From Gammaproteobacteria bacterium (GTDB lineage: Bacteria > Pseudomonadota > Gammaproteobacteria > Enterobacterales > Kangiellaceae): DNA of 5,967 nt. The notes beneath the pieces are model-generated. The model ran no database searches and had not been told where the DNA came from. It worked only from the letters and a program-made list of their open reading frames with translations. Shown here piece after piece: positions 1 through 5,796 of the stretch (position 1 is its first letter; each line of letters opens with the position of its first letter). The DNA is taken from NCBI GenBank assembly GCA_002401655.1, contig NVTT01000016.1, forward strand, positions 1 through 5,967, written 5' to 3'. Both the position numbers and the translations under genes were made by a program.

Positions 1-117
1 GGATTGTATGAGACATGATTTTTCTTGATAAAAGTAGGATACAACTATTTGATCACACCTCTATAAAATGTAAAGCTTTTTTTCGTGATCTTGCCCTGGG
101 TTAGCTAGTTTTTGAGA

Positions 118-145
118 TTGGTAGTGTTACCTTTTATGGTATGAT
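118..145 (+). promoter_or_regulatory. candidate extended -10 promoter for the SRPBCC gene
   Basis: An extended -10 element TGGTATGAT (137-145, a TGn followed by TATGAT, 5 of 6 to TATAAT) lies 16 bases downstream of TTGGTA (118-123, 4 of 6 to TTGACA). Transcription would begin near 152, giving a leader of about 30 bases before the ATG at 183. Overlapping TATGGT (135-140) is an alternative -10 paired with TTGAGA (112-117). This rests on consensus matching only. The rest of 1-117 is AT-rich and I see no gene in it. Confidence 0.4.
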
Positions 146-182
146 TTGTTAATTATCAATTTTTAATCCTAGAAACATCAAC

Positions 183-749
183 ATGAATACTTTTCTCAAG
201 GTCTTTGGCGGTTCCATACTTCTTTTTGTTGTTATTGGACTTAGTTTATCCAATAACATCAATATCAGGCGCTCTATTGAAATAGATGCGCCTTTTTCTG
301 TTATACACTCGCAAGTAAACGATCTTAACCAATGGGCAGAATGGTCACCTTGGTTAACGATGGATCCCACGATTAAAACAACTATTGGTGATATTCAAGC
401 TGGCGTTGGTGCGCATCAATCTTGGGTAGGGCAAAGTGGTGCAGGGCAATTAACTTTTACCGAATCCTCTGAAAATACAGGCGTTGTTTATGATATGAGT
501 TTTGCGGGTGACTCAACGGTTTATCAAGCGGGAATGAGTTATCAAGAAAGTGGTAGTAAAACGTTAGTCACTTGGTATATGACCGGTAAAATGCAACCAA
601 TCATAATTGGTAATTATTTTGCACAAATCATGGATGCTTTAATGGGTGACAGTTTCACCATTGGATTAGAAAAATTAAAAGAAGTGTCTGAAAAAGCTAA
701 CATAATACCTGTCAGTGATGAATTAAATAGCGAAAAACAAACCGAATGA
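183..749 (+). CDS. membrane-anchored SRPBCC (polyketide cyclase/START-like) family protein
   Basis: A 188-residue protein of unknown function with one N-terminal hydrophobic segment (about residues 8-23, GGSILLFVVIGLSLS) followed by an SRPBCC domain. Its features match the polyketide-cyclase-2 type: the first strand after the anchor (INIRRSIEIDAP, 26-37), the WAEWSPW motif (51-57), a GVGAHQSWVG turn, and a C-terminal helix ending DALMGDSFTIGLEKLKEV. The fold binds hydrophobic ligands in a cavity, but no substrate or catalytic residue can be named. The anchor would tether the domain to the inner membrane, probably facing the periplasm; a cleavable signal peptide is less likely because no clear AxA site is seen. 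The ATG at 183 is the only usable start after the in-frame TAA at 150-152. The ribosome site is weak. The last 20 residues are polar and look disordered. Spacing of 238 bases to the permease argues for a separate transcript. Confidence 0.85.
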   Translation: MNTFLKVFGGSILLFVVIGLSLSNNINIRRSIEIDAPFSVIHSQVNDLNQWAEWSPWLTMDPTIKTTIGDIQAGVGAHQSWVGQSGAGQLTFTESSENTGVVYDMSFAGDSTVYQAGMSYQESGSKTLVTWYMTGKMQPIIIGNYFAQIMDALMGDSFTIGLEKLKEVSEKANIIPVSDELNSEKQTE

Positions 750-814
750 TTGATTATAAAACGAGTTGTAAAAATGTTTTTTAGCGGAAAATTATCAGTT
801 TGTGCCGAGTGTGA

Positions 815-892
815 TTGTTGGGTTTCGTTCCTCTACCCAACCTACGAAATAACTTAGTTGTAGGTTGGGTAGAACGTAGTGAAACCCAACAA
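815..892. repeat. REP-like imperfect inverted repeat (palindromic intergenic element)
   Basis: The left arm 815-845 and right arm 860-892 are inverted copies. They share a 12-bp outer block (TTGTTGGGTTTC, 815-826 against 881-892) and a 13-bp inner block (CTACCCAACCTAC, 833-845 against 860-872). These are separated by an unmatched internal bulge of 6 bases on the left and 8 on the right. The apical loop is 14 bases (846-859). Transcribed either way it would form a long stem with one internal loop. The GTAGGTTGGGT and GAAACCCAAC words belong to a widespread class of REP-type elements dispersed by RAYT transposases (family knowledge, from memory). There is no T-run after the right arm, so it is not a classical intrinsic terminator, although such a stem could protect the upstream mRNA 3' end. 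Confidence 0.85.
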
Positions 893-987
893 ATTGGTTG
901 AATAAAAGAATGAAGCGAGTTGATAAATAGTTTGCTGAACAAAAAACTCAAACCTTAAATTCAAGAACGGCTTAGGATAAAAATAAA

Positions 988-2415
988 ATGAATAAACAAT
1001 CTAAAACTGATTACGAAAATGTCTCAGACGATTACCTAGAGAAAAGACAATTAAAAAAAGGCGTTGCGGGTTGGATATTGTTAGCAAGTTTAGGTGTTTC
1101 CTACGTTATATCAGGTGATTTCGCTGGTTGGAATTTTGGATTCGCCAGTGGCGGTTTTGGTGGTATGTTGATTGCGACGGTATTAATGGCAATCATGTAT
1201 GCTTGTATGGTGTTTGGCCTTGCTGAACTTTCCGCGTCTCTTCCTACTGCTGGTGGCGGTTATAGTTTTGCACGTAGAGCCATGGGAACTTGGGGTGGGT
1301 TTTTAACTGGTACTGCGGTTCTATTAGAATATTCTATTGCGCCTGCCGCCATTGCGGTTTTCATCGGCGCTTATGTGAATGAACTCTTCGGTTTCAATGG
1401 TCCTATGGTATATGCTGGAGCGTATATATTATTTATTGGTATTCATTTAATGGGGGCAGGTGAAGCGCTAAAAGTCATGATGGTTATTACGGGAATTGCC
1501 GTTGTAGCATTAATCGTTTTTTCATTAGGATTAATTCCTTATTTTGATTCAAATAATTTATTTAATATGGCGGTAAATGAAAGTGCTGCTGGAGCGAGTC
1601 AATTTTTACCCGAAGGTTATATTGGTATTTGGGCTGCCATCCCTTTTGCTATGTGGTTATTTTTAGCGGTTGAAGGAGTCCCGCTAGCAGCTGAAGAAGC
1701 TGATGACCCCGCTAAAGATATGCCAAAAGGAATCATTGTGGCAATGGTGATTTTATTGATTTTTGCTGCGTTAGTTTTATTTATTGCACCCGGAGTGGCC
1801 GGCACAGAAATGATGAAAGATCACGGCGCGCCATTGGTTGGTGCTTTGCAAGTGGTCTACGGTGAGAATTCTGGTATCGCTACTTTTGTTAATGTGGTTG
1901 GTTTGTTTGGATTAATCGCTAGTTTCTTCTCGATTATTTATGCCTACTCAAGGCAGGTGTTTTCACTTTCTAGAGCCGGTTATTTACCTCGTTTTTTATC
2001 TGTTACAAGCGAAAGAAAAGTACCGACTTATGCGTTGATTATTCCCGGTATTGTTGGCTTTCTATTATCGCTAACGGGCGAAGGCGATCTAATGATTACC
2101 ATGGCAGTTTTTGGAGCGACAATCTCTTACGCGATGATGATGTTATCGCATATTATATTACGTTTTAAAGAGCCCGATTTAGAAAGACCATTTAAAACAC
2201 CGGGTGGAATAATTACAACGGGTATTGCTTTAGTTTTGGCTGTGGGTGCATTTATCAGTACGTTTGTGGTTAGTTTAGAAGCAGCAATGTGGTCAGGTGT
2301 TTTTTATGCTTTATTAGTGGCTTATTTTGCTTTTTATAGTCGTCATCATTTAGTCACGAGCGTGCCGGAAGAAGAGTTTGCTTTGATTTCTAAAGCTGAG
2401 TCTGAATTAGATTAA
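988..2415 (+). CDS. APC-superfamily permease, ethanolamine permease type
   Basis: A 475-residue inner-membrane transporter that probably imports a small amine or amino acid by cation symport. About 12 hydrophobic segments can be placed near residues 26-43, 57-80, 104-127, 139-157, 161-183, 211-229, 247-270, 296-320, 348-363, 369-391, 408-428 and 432-450. The first helix carries the broken-helix motif VISGDFAGWNFG (40-51). The stretch after helix 2 has LAELSASLPTAGGGYSFARRAMG (78-100). Helix 6 ends in VEGVPLAAEEADDPAKDMPKG (228-248), the APC signature for the unwound binding helix and following loop. The YVISGDFAGWNFG and GGFGGMLIATVLMAIMYACMVFGLAEL pattern is what I know from ethanolamine permeases (Eat type). 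The exact substrate is inferred. TAGGAT (973-978) precedes the ATG by 9 bases. The next gene, an amine-glutamylating ligase candidate, lies 163 bases downstream on the same strand and fits an uptake-plus-activation pair. No terminator hairpin is visible after the stop. Confidence 0.9.
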   Translation: MNKQSKTDYENVSDDYLEKRQLKKGVAGWILLASLGVSYVISGDFAGWNFGFASGGFGGMLIATVLMAIMYACMVFGLAELSASLPTAGGGYSFARRAMGTWGGFLTGTAVLLEYSIAPAAIAVFIGAYVNELFGFNGPMVYAGAYILFIGIHLMGAGEALKVMMVITGIAVVALIVFSLGLIPYFDSNNLFNMAVNESAAGASQFLPEGYIGIWAAIPFAMWLFLAVEGVPLAAEEADDPAKDMPKGIIVAMVILLIFAALVLFIAPGVAGTEMMKDHGAPLVGALQVVYGENSGIATFVNVVGLFGLIASFFSIIYAYSRQVFSLSRAGYLPRFLSVTSERKVPTYALIIPGIVGFLLSLTGEGDLMITMAVFGATISYAMMMLSHIILRFKEPDLERPFKTPGGIITTGIALVLAVGAFISTFVVSLEAAMWSGVFYALLVAYFAFYSRHHLVTSVPEEEFALISKAESELD

Positions 2416-2460
2416 AATTCAATAATAAAAATAAAATCAAAAGACTAAAAATATTTCTAC

Positions 2461-2516
2461 CACAGAGAACACAGAGAACACAGAAGGAACAGAAGGAACA
2501 GAAGGAACAGAATGAT
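2461..2516. repeat. 9-bp intergenic tandem repeat (CACAGAGAA / CAGAAGGAA)
   Basis: Two copies of CACAGAGAA (2461-2478) are followed by CA and then three copies of CAGAAGGAA (2481-2507). A decayed copy matches 7 of 9 at 2508-2516. The array lies in the 163-base gap between the permease and ligase genes and ends about 50 bases before the ligase ribosome site. CCACAGAGAACACAGAG repeats are common between genes in several unrelated bacterial groups (from memory). One strand is purely purine plus C with no G:C-rich stem, so no stable hairpin is expected. The 9-base period keeps any frame open, which is why a cysteine-rich reverse frame appears here; I do not regard it as a gene. Confidence 0.85.
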
Positions 2517-2578
2517 AGTCCAGAGTAAGTTCGTCTGAAATTAGTGACTAGCGATTTTAATTCTATAAGGATAATTTT

Positions 2579-3949
2579 ATGCTCAACCCAAGAAATGTAA
2601 AAACCATAGAAGATGCAAAAAAAATCGTTGAAGAGCGCCAACTTACCCACGTAAAAGTAGGATTGTTCGATATTGATGGTGTAATGCGCGGGAAATATAT
2701 GAGCAAAGAAAAATTCTTTTCTTCTTTGGAACATGGATTTGCTTTTTGTGATGTGGTTTTAGGTTGGGATTCTAATGATCAACTTTACGATAATATAAAA
2801 TATACAGGATGGCACACGGGCTATCCTGATGCCCCCGTTAGAATTATTCCCAGCACCTGTCGCTCTATTCCTTTTGAAGATAATATGTTGTTATTTATTG
2901 CTGAATTCAGTGATGCAGCTGAAGCCTTGTGTCCGCGAGGAGTTTTGAGAAAAGTTATTGAGCGAGCAAAGAGCATTGGATTTAATGTGACCGCCGCATT
3001 TGAATACGAGTTTTTCATGTTCAATGAAACGCCTGACTCCGTAAGAGAAAAAAATTATAAAAATTTAACACCAATCACTCCAGGAAATTTTGGCTATTCG
3101 ATGCTAAGAAATAGTGTGCATTCAGATCTGTATACACAAATTCTTAAACTCAGCGAAGACATGGATTTTCCCATTGAAGGTTTACATACGGAAACCGGTC
3201 CCGGCGTTTTAGAGGCGGCTATCGCGCACGATAATGCTAGCGATTCTGCAGACAAAGCCTCTCTATTTAAAACATTTATCAAAATATGGGCGCAGCGTAA
3301 TGACATGATGGCAACTTTTATGGCTAAGTGGTCAAAAGATTTACCCGGGCAAAGTGGACATATTCATATTTCATTAACTGACTTGGATGGCGTTTCGGCA
3401 TTTTATGATCCGAGTAAAGAACATAATATGAGTGATATTCAGAGCCACTTTTTAGCTGGGCAGCAGAAGTATATGCCTGAATTTTTATCCATGATTGCAC
3501 CCACAGTGAATAGTTACTCACGAATGGTTCCGGGTATGTGGGCACCGCTTGATGCGACTTGGGGCGTCGAGAATCGTACCACCGCACTTAGAGTCATTCC
3601 GGGCTCTGCAAAGTCACAACGTTTGGAATATCGGCTAGGATCGGCCGACGGAAATCCCTATTTAGCATTAGCGGCCGCTTTAGGTTCGGGTATTTACGGT
3701 ATTGAAAATAAACTAGAACCTCACCCACAAGTTAAAGGTAATGCGTACGAACAAACACACCCAAAAGAAACCGCGTTACCGCAAACGTTATTTGAATCAG
3801 CGATTCGATTTAAACATTCTGACGCGGCAAAAGAAATTTTCGGTGAGCAATTTGTCGAGCACTATGCCGCTTCAAGAGAATGGGAAGAACGAGAGTATCG
3901 AAAGCATGTTTCTGATTGGGAATTAGAGCGGTATTTTGAGATTATTTAA
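2579..3949 (+). CDS. glutamine synthetase family protein, probable amine gamma-glutamyl ligase
   Basis: A 456-residue ATP-dependent ligase of the glutamine synthetase fold, expected in the cytosol as a dodecamer. Seen: an N-terminal beta-grasp part (KVGLFDIDGVMRGKYM, 26-41); metal-site glutamates in EYEFFMF (E142, E144); E205 and E212 in HTETGPGVLEA; the GHIHIS histidines H261 and H263; ENRTTALRVIPG (331-342) with R333 and R338; and RLEYR (R348, E350, R352) followed by NPYLALAAALG. The catalytic and nucleotide residues are thus retained. The FDGSS ammonium-site motif of true GlnA is replaced by CDVVLGWDSND (57-67), and the adenylylation-tyrosine context is not recognisable. This suggests a larger amine acceptor, as in PuuA, IpuC or GlnA4-type gamma-glutamylamide synthetases. 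With the Eat-like permease upstream, ethanolamine or a similar amine is the leading guess. AAGGA (2567-2571) lies 7 bases before the ATG. The stop is one base from the convergent gene. Confidence 0.87.
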   Translation: MLNPRNVKTIEDAKKIVEERQLTHVKVGLFDIDGVMRGKYMSKEKFFSSLEHGFAFCDVVLGWDSNDQLYDNIKYTGWHTGYPDAPVRIIPSTCRSIPFEDNMLLFIAEFSDAAEALCPRGVLRKVIERAKSIGFNVTAAFEYEFFMFNETPDSVREKNYKNLTPITPGNFGYSMLRNSVHSDLYTQILKLSEDMDFPIEGLHTETGPGVLEAAIAHDNASDSADKASLFKTFIKIWAQRNDMMATFMAKWSKDLPGQSGHIHISLTDLDGVSAFYDPSKEHNMSDIQSHFLAGQQKYMPEFLSMIAPTVNSYSRMVPGMWAPLDATWGVENRTTALRVIPGSAKSQRLEYRLGSADGNPYLALAAALGSGIYGIENKLEPHPQVKGNAYEQTHPKETALPQTLFESAIRFKHSDAAKEIFGEQFVEHYAASREWEEREYRKHVSDWELERYFEII

Positions 3950-3950
3950 T

Positions 3951-5534
3951 CTACCACTTAGTTCCTATCGCATCGGCCCAATCCTGTTGCCAATCAATGG
4001 GAATGTTGGCATTATCTTTTAAACAGTTTTGGATAATATTTGGGTAAAGCTCCTTATAAGTTTTGACTATAGTTCCAGAGACTCTTCGATTAATATGTTC
4101 TGGTTTTAAATCGGATAAATCATTTAATCCGGCAGCACCTAGCAATTCAACTAAATTATGAACGGTTTCTTTTTGAAAGTTAGCAACCCGTTGACCTTTG
4201 TCACTGACGACTAGTGCTTTAATTCGTGATGGATCTTGAGTGGCTATCCCCGTTGGACATTTATCCGTATTACAAGAGCGAGATTGTATACAGCCAAGTG
4301 CAAACATCATGCCTCTTGCGGAATTAACTGTATCAGCACCTAATGCAATAATTCTAAGTAGATGAAAAGCTGAAAATATTTTACCAGAAGCAATAATTCT
4401 AATTTTATCTCGTAATCCGCAACCAATTAATGCGCTATTAACAAAAATCAAAGCATCACGTAAAGGTGTACCAACGGAGTTTGTCATTTCAGTGGGTGCG
4501 GCTCCAGTTCCACCTTCACCGCCATCAACGGTAATGAAATCTGGCATAATACCTGTTTCTAACATGGCTTTACAAATGGCCAAAAATTCTGTTTTTATTC
4601 CGATGCATAATTTAAAGCCAACTGGTTTGCCTCCCGATAATTCTCTTAATTCTTTAACGAATTTAAGCAGTCCATCAGGCGTTGAAAATGAAGTGTGTGC
4701 GGCCGGGGAGATAACATCTTTTCCCATTGGTACGTGACGAATTTTTGCTATTTCTTCGGTTAGTTTGACCGCCGGTAAAATTCCGCCATGACCGGGTTTT
4801 GCACCTTGAGACAATTTTATTTCTATCATTTTCACCACATTGCTTTGTGCTTTTTCCTTGAACAATTGACAGTCAAAATTTCCATCCTCGGTACGGCAAC
4901 CAAAATAGCCTGTACCAATTTGCCAAACAATATCACCACCATGTTTCAAATGGTATGGACTCAAACCACCCTCTCCGGTATTGTGATAAAAACCGCCAAT
5001 TTTGGCACCTTTATTAAGTGCCATAATGGCATTCTTGCTTAAAGCTCCGTAACTCATAGCAGAAATATTTAACGGTGATGCTTGATAAGGCTTTGTACAA
5101 TCAGGCCCACCAAATGTGACTCTTGGATTAAAATTATGGGCATCTTTAGGAGCTAAAGAATGATTGACCCATTCGTAACCATCTCGATTAGTGTCAAATA
5201 TTGTTCCGAAAGGGCGTGTATCTCTAGCACCTTTTGCGCGTTGGTAAATTAAAGATCTAAACTCACGACTAACAGGTGTTCCATTGGTATCTGATTCTAC
5301 AAAATACTGCTGTATTTCGGGTCTTATAGATTCAAACATATAGCGCAAACGTCCAATAATAGGATATAAACGGCGGATTGCTTGTTTCTTTTGTAGCACA
5401 TCAATTGTACCAATTAGTACCAATGGAATGACCAAAAGATAAGACCATAAAATGAATGGCCAAATAATACTGGCTACATAAATTGACGGTATGACAATGA
5501 ACGATGATGTAATAAAAATTTGTCGGACTGACAT
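3951..5534 (-). CDS. membrane-anchored FMN-binding glutamate synthase family protein
   Basis: A 527-residue stand-alone version of the FMN-binding central domain of glutamate synthase. Two hydrophobic helices (about 5-24 and 26-44) anchor it in the membrane, followed by a basic stretch. The TIM-barrel region shows ISAMSYGALS (157-166), NTGEGG (185-190), QGAKPGHGG (243-251), the glycine-rich loop VDGGEGGTGAAP (336-347), and a cysteine set C415-x5-C421-x4-C426 followed by PTGIATQDP. That spacing equals the [3Fe-4S] site of GltB. The glutaminase (class II amidotransferase) domain and the C-terminal GXGXG domain of GltB are absent, so it cannot generate ammonia from glutamine by itself. Its reaction is unknown; it resembles the MgsC subunit of N-methylglutamate synthase and YerD-type proteins. 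An in-frame TAA lies two codons upstream of the chosen ATG. AGG (5545-5547, minus strand) sits 10 bases upstream. It is convergent with the ligase gene and divergent from the aldehyde dehydrogenase. Confidence 0.9.
   Translation of the reverse strand: MSVRQIFITSSFIVIPSIYVASIIWPFILWSYLLVIPLVLIGTIDVLQKKQAIRRLYPIIGRLRYMFESIRPEIQQYFVESDTNGTPVSREFRSLIYQRAKGARDTRPFGTIFDTNRDGYEWVNHSLAPKDAHNFNPRVTFGGPDCTKPYQASPLNISAMSYGALSKNAIMALNKGAKIGGFYHNTGEGGLSPYHLKHGGDIVWQIGTGYFGCRTEDGNFDCQLFKEKAQSNVVKMIEIKLSQGAKPGHGGILPAVKLTEEIAKIRHVPMGKDVISPAAHTSFSTPDGLLKFVKELRELSGGKPVGFKLCIGIKTEFLAICKAMLETGIMPDFITVDGGEGGTGAAPTEMTNSVGTPLRDALIFVNSALIGCGLRDKIRIIASGKIFSAFHLLRIIALGADTVNSARGMMFALGCIQSRSCNTDKCPTGIATQDPSRIKALVVSDKGQRVANFQKETVHNLVELLGAAGLNDLSDLKPEHINRRVSGTIVKTYKELYPNIIQNCLKDNANIPIDWQQDWADAIGTKW
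3988..4020 (+). terminator. weak candidate terminator for the ligase transcript, inside the convergent gene
   Basis: On the plus strand TGCCAA (3988-3993) can pair with TTGGCA (4006-4011) across a 12-base loop, followed by TTATCTTTT (4012-4020). It lies about 40 bases past the ligase stop and inside the 3' end of the opposing gene. The stem is short and the T-run is interrupted, so it is a weak match. It is the only stem plus T-run I find near this junction. Confidence 0.25.
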
Positions 5535-5583
5535 ATGACTTTAACCTATCTGAAACTTCTATTTATTTAACTATTTTGTAACC

Positions 5584-5612
5584 ATTAAGTTACACGGATG
5601 AATTCCGTTCAA
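5584..5612 (-). promoter_or_regulatory. candidate promoter for the FMN glutamate synthase-like gene
   Basis: Read on the minus strand, TTGAAC (5612-5607) and CTTAAT (5589-5584) are separated by exactly 17 bases. Each matches 4 of 6 consensus positions. Transcription would start near 5577, giving a leader of about 43 bases. The elements are individually weak. The pair gains interest because the 29-bp dyad at 5587-5615 covers almost the whole core promoter. Confidence 0.3.
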
Positions 5613-5615
5613 CTT
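5587..5615. promoter_or_regulatory. two-step dyad, probable operator
   Basis: Outer arms AAGTT (5587-5591) and AACTT (5611-5615) and inner arms ACGGA (5594-5598) and TCCGT (5604-5608) are perfectly symmetric about base 5601. Two unmatched bases lie on each side between outer and inner arms, and a TGAAT centre separates the inner arms. Twenty of the 24 non-central positions pair. No T-run follows on either strand, so a protein-binding site is more likely than a terminator. It overlaps the predicted promoter of the minus-strand gene. Confidence 0.5.
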
Positions 5616-5640
5616 TACGACTATCTCATTCCTTTCTCTC

Positions 5641-5677
5641 TTCTACAATATCAAGTTAAATGGAATTAAATGTAGAA
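5641..5677. repeat. 7-bp inverted repeat TTCTACA / TGTAGAA
   Basis: TTCTACA (5641-5647) and TGTAGAA (5671-5677) are exact inverted copies 23 bases apart, in the middle of the divergent intergenic region. The enclosed sequence contains one CAAGTTAA word. It could be part of a regulator-binding array or a chance match in AT-rich DNA. Confidence 0.35.
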
Positions 5678-5722
5678 ATCAAGTTATATTGATTATGGAA
5701 AAAAATGCTCATTTTTAACTTG
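5651..5722. promoter_or_regulatory. repeated CAAGTTA words in the divergent control region
   Basis: TCAAGTTA occurs directly repeated at 5651-5658 and 5679-5686, 28 bases apart, and inverted as TTAACTTG at 5715-5722. The AAGTT outer arms of the nearby dyad (5587-5615) share the same core. The inverted copy sits immediately upstream of the perfect TATAAT at 5730, between the -35 and -10 regions of the aldehyde dehydrogenase promoter. This distribution suggests a shared regulator for both divergent genes, but the words are short and AT-rich. Confidence 0.35.
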
Positions 5723-5735
5723 TTTTTAGTATAAT
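5706..5735 (+). promoter_or_regulatory. candidate promoter for the aldehyde dehydrogenase gene
   Basis: A perfect -10 hexamer TATAAT lies at 5730-5735. The -35 region is poor: TGCTCA (5706-5711) at 18-base spacing matches only 3 of 6. Transcription would start near 5742, giving a leader of about 55 bases. A strong -10 with a poor -35 is compatible with activator dependence, and the TTAACTTG word lies in the spacer. Confidence 0.5.
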
Positions 5736-5796
5736 GATATATATCCATTGGAATAGATAGAGCTCGTTAGCCAAATTTACTAGGAATAAAATCACC

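Noticed and set aside
1..16. Possible minus-strand gene start (ATG at 16-14) running off the left edge
   Set aside because: Only five codons (MSHTI) are visible and the upstream ribosome site is weak, so a divergent gene cannot be supported.
72..82. AAAGCTTT followed by T residues, terminator-like
   Set aside because: The palindrome is 8 bp with no loop, so no stable stem can form.
149..370. Minus-strand open frame opposite the SRPBCC gene
   Set aside because: It is antisense to a coherent domain protein and shows no recognisable features.
898..927. Possible permease promoter TTGAAT (898-903) with GATAAA (922-927), spacing 18
   Set aside because: Both hexamers are weak and the region is AT-rich, so it is not better than chance matches nearby such as TTGATA at 920-925.
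2461..2516. Repeat array considered as CRISPR
   Set aside because: Units are 9 bp and directly adjacent, without spacers or cas genes.
2390..2734. Minus-strand open frame with a cysteine-rich CSFCSFCSFCVLCVLC stretch
   Set aside because: The cysteine pattern is only the reverse translation of the 9-bp tandem repeat, and the frame overlaps the ends of two well-supported genes. No ribosome site or family resemblance.
3741..3926. Plus-strand 61-residue frame inside the ligase gene
   Set aside because: It is an out-of-frame reading of the conserved GS C-terminal coding sequence.
4492..5042. Plus-strand open frames (4492-4737, 4788-5042) inside the FMN glutamate synthase-like gene
   Set aside because: They mirror conserved glycine- and proline-rich parts of the real gene on the opposite strand.
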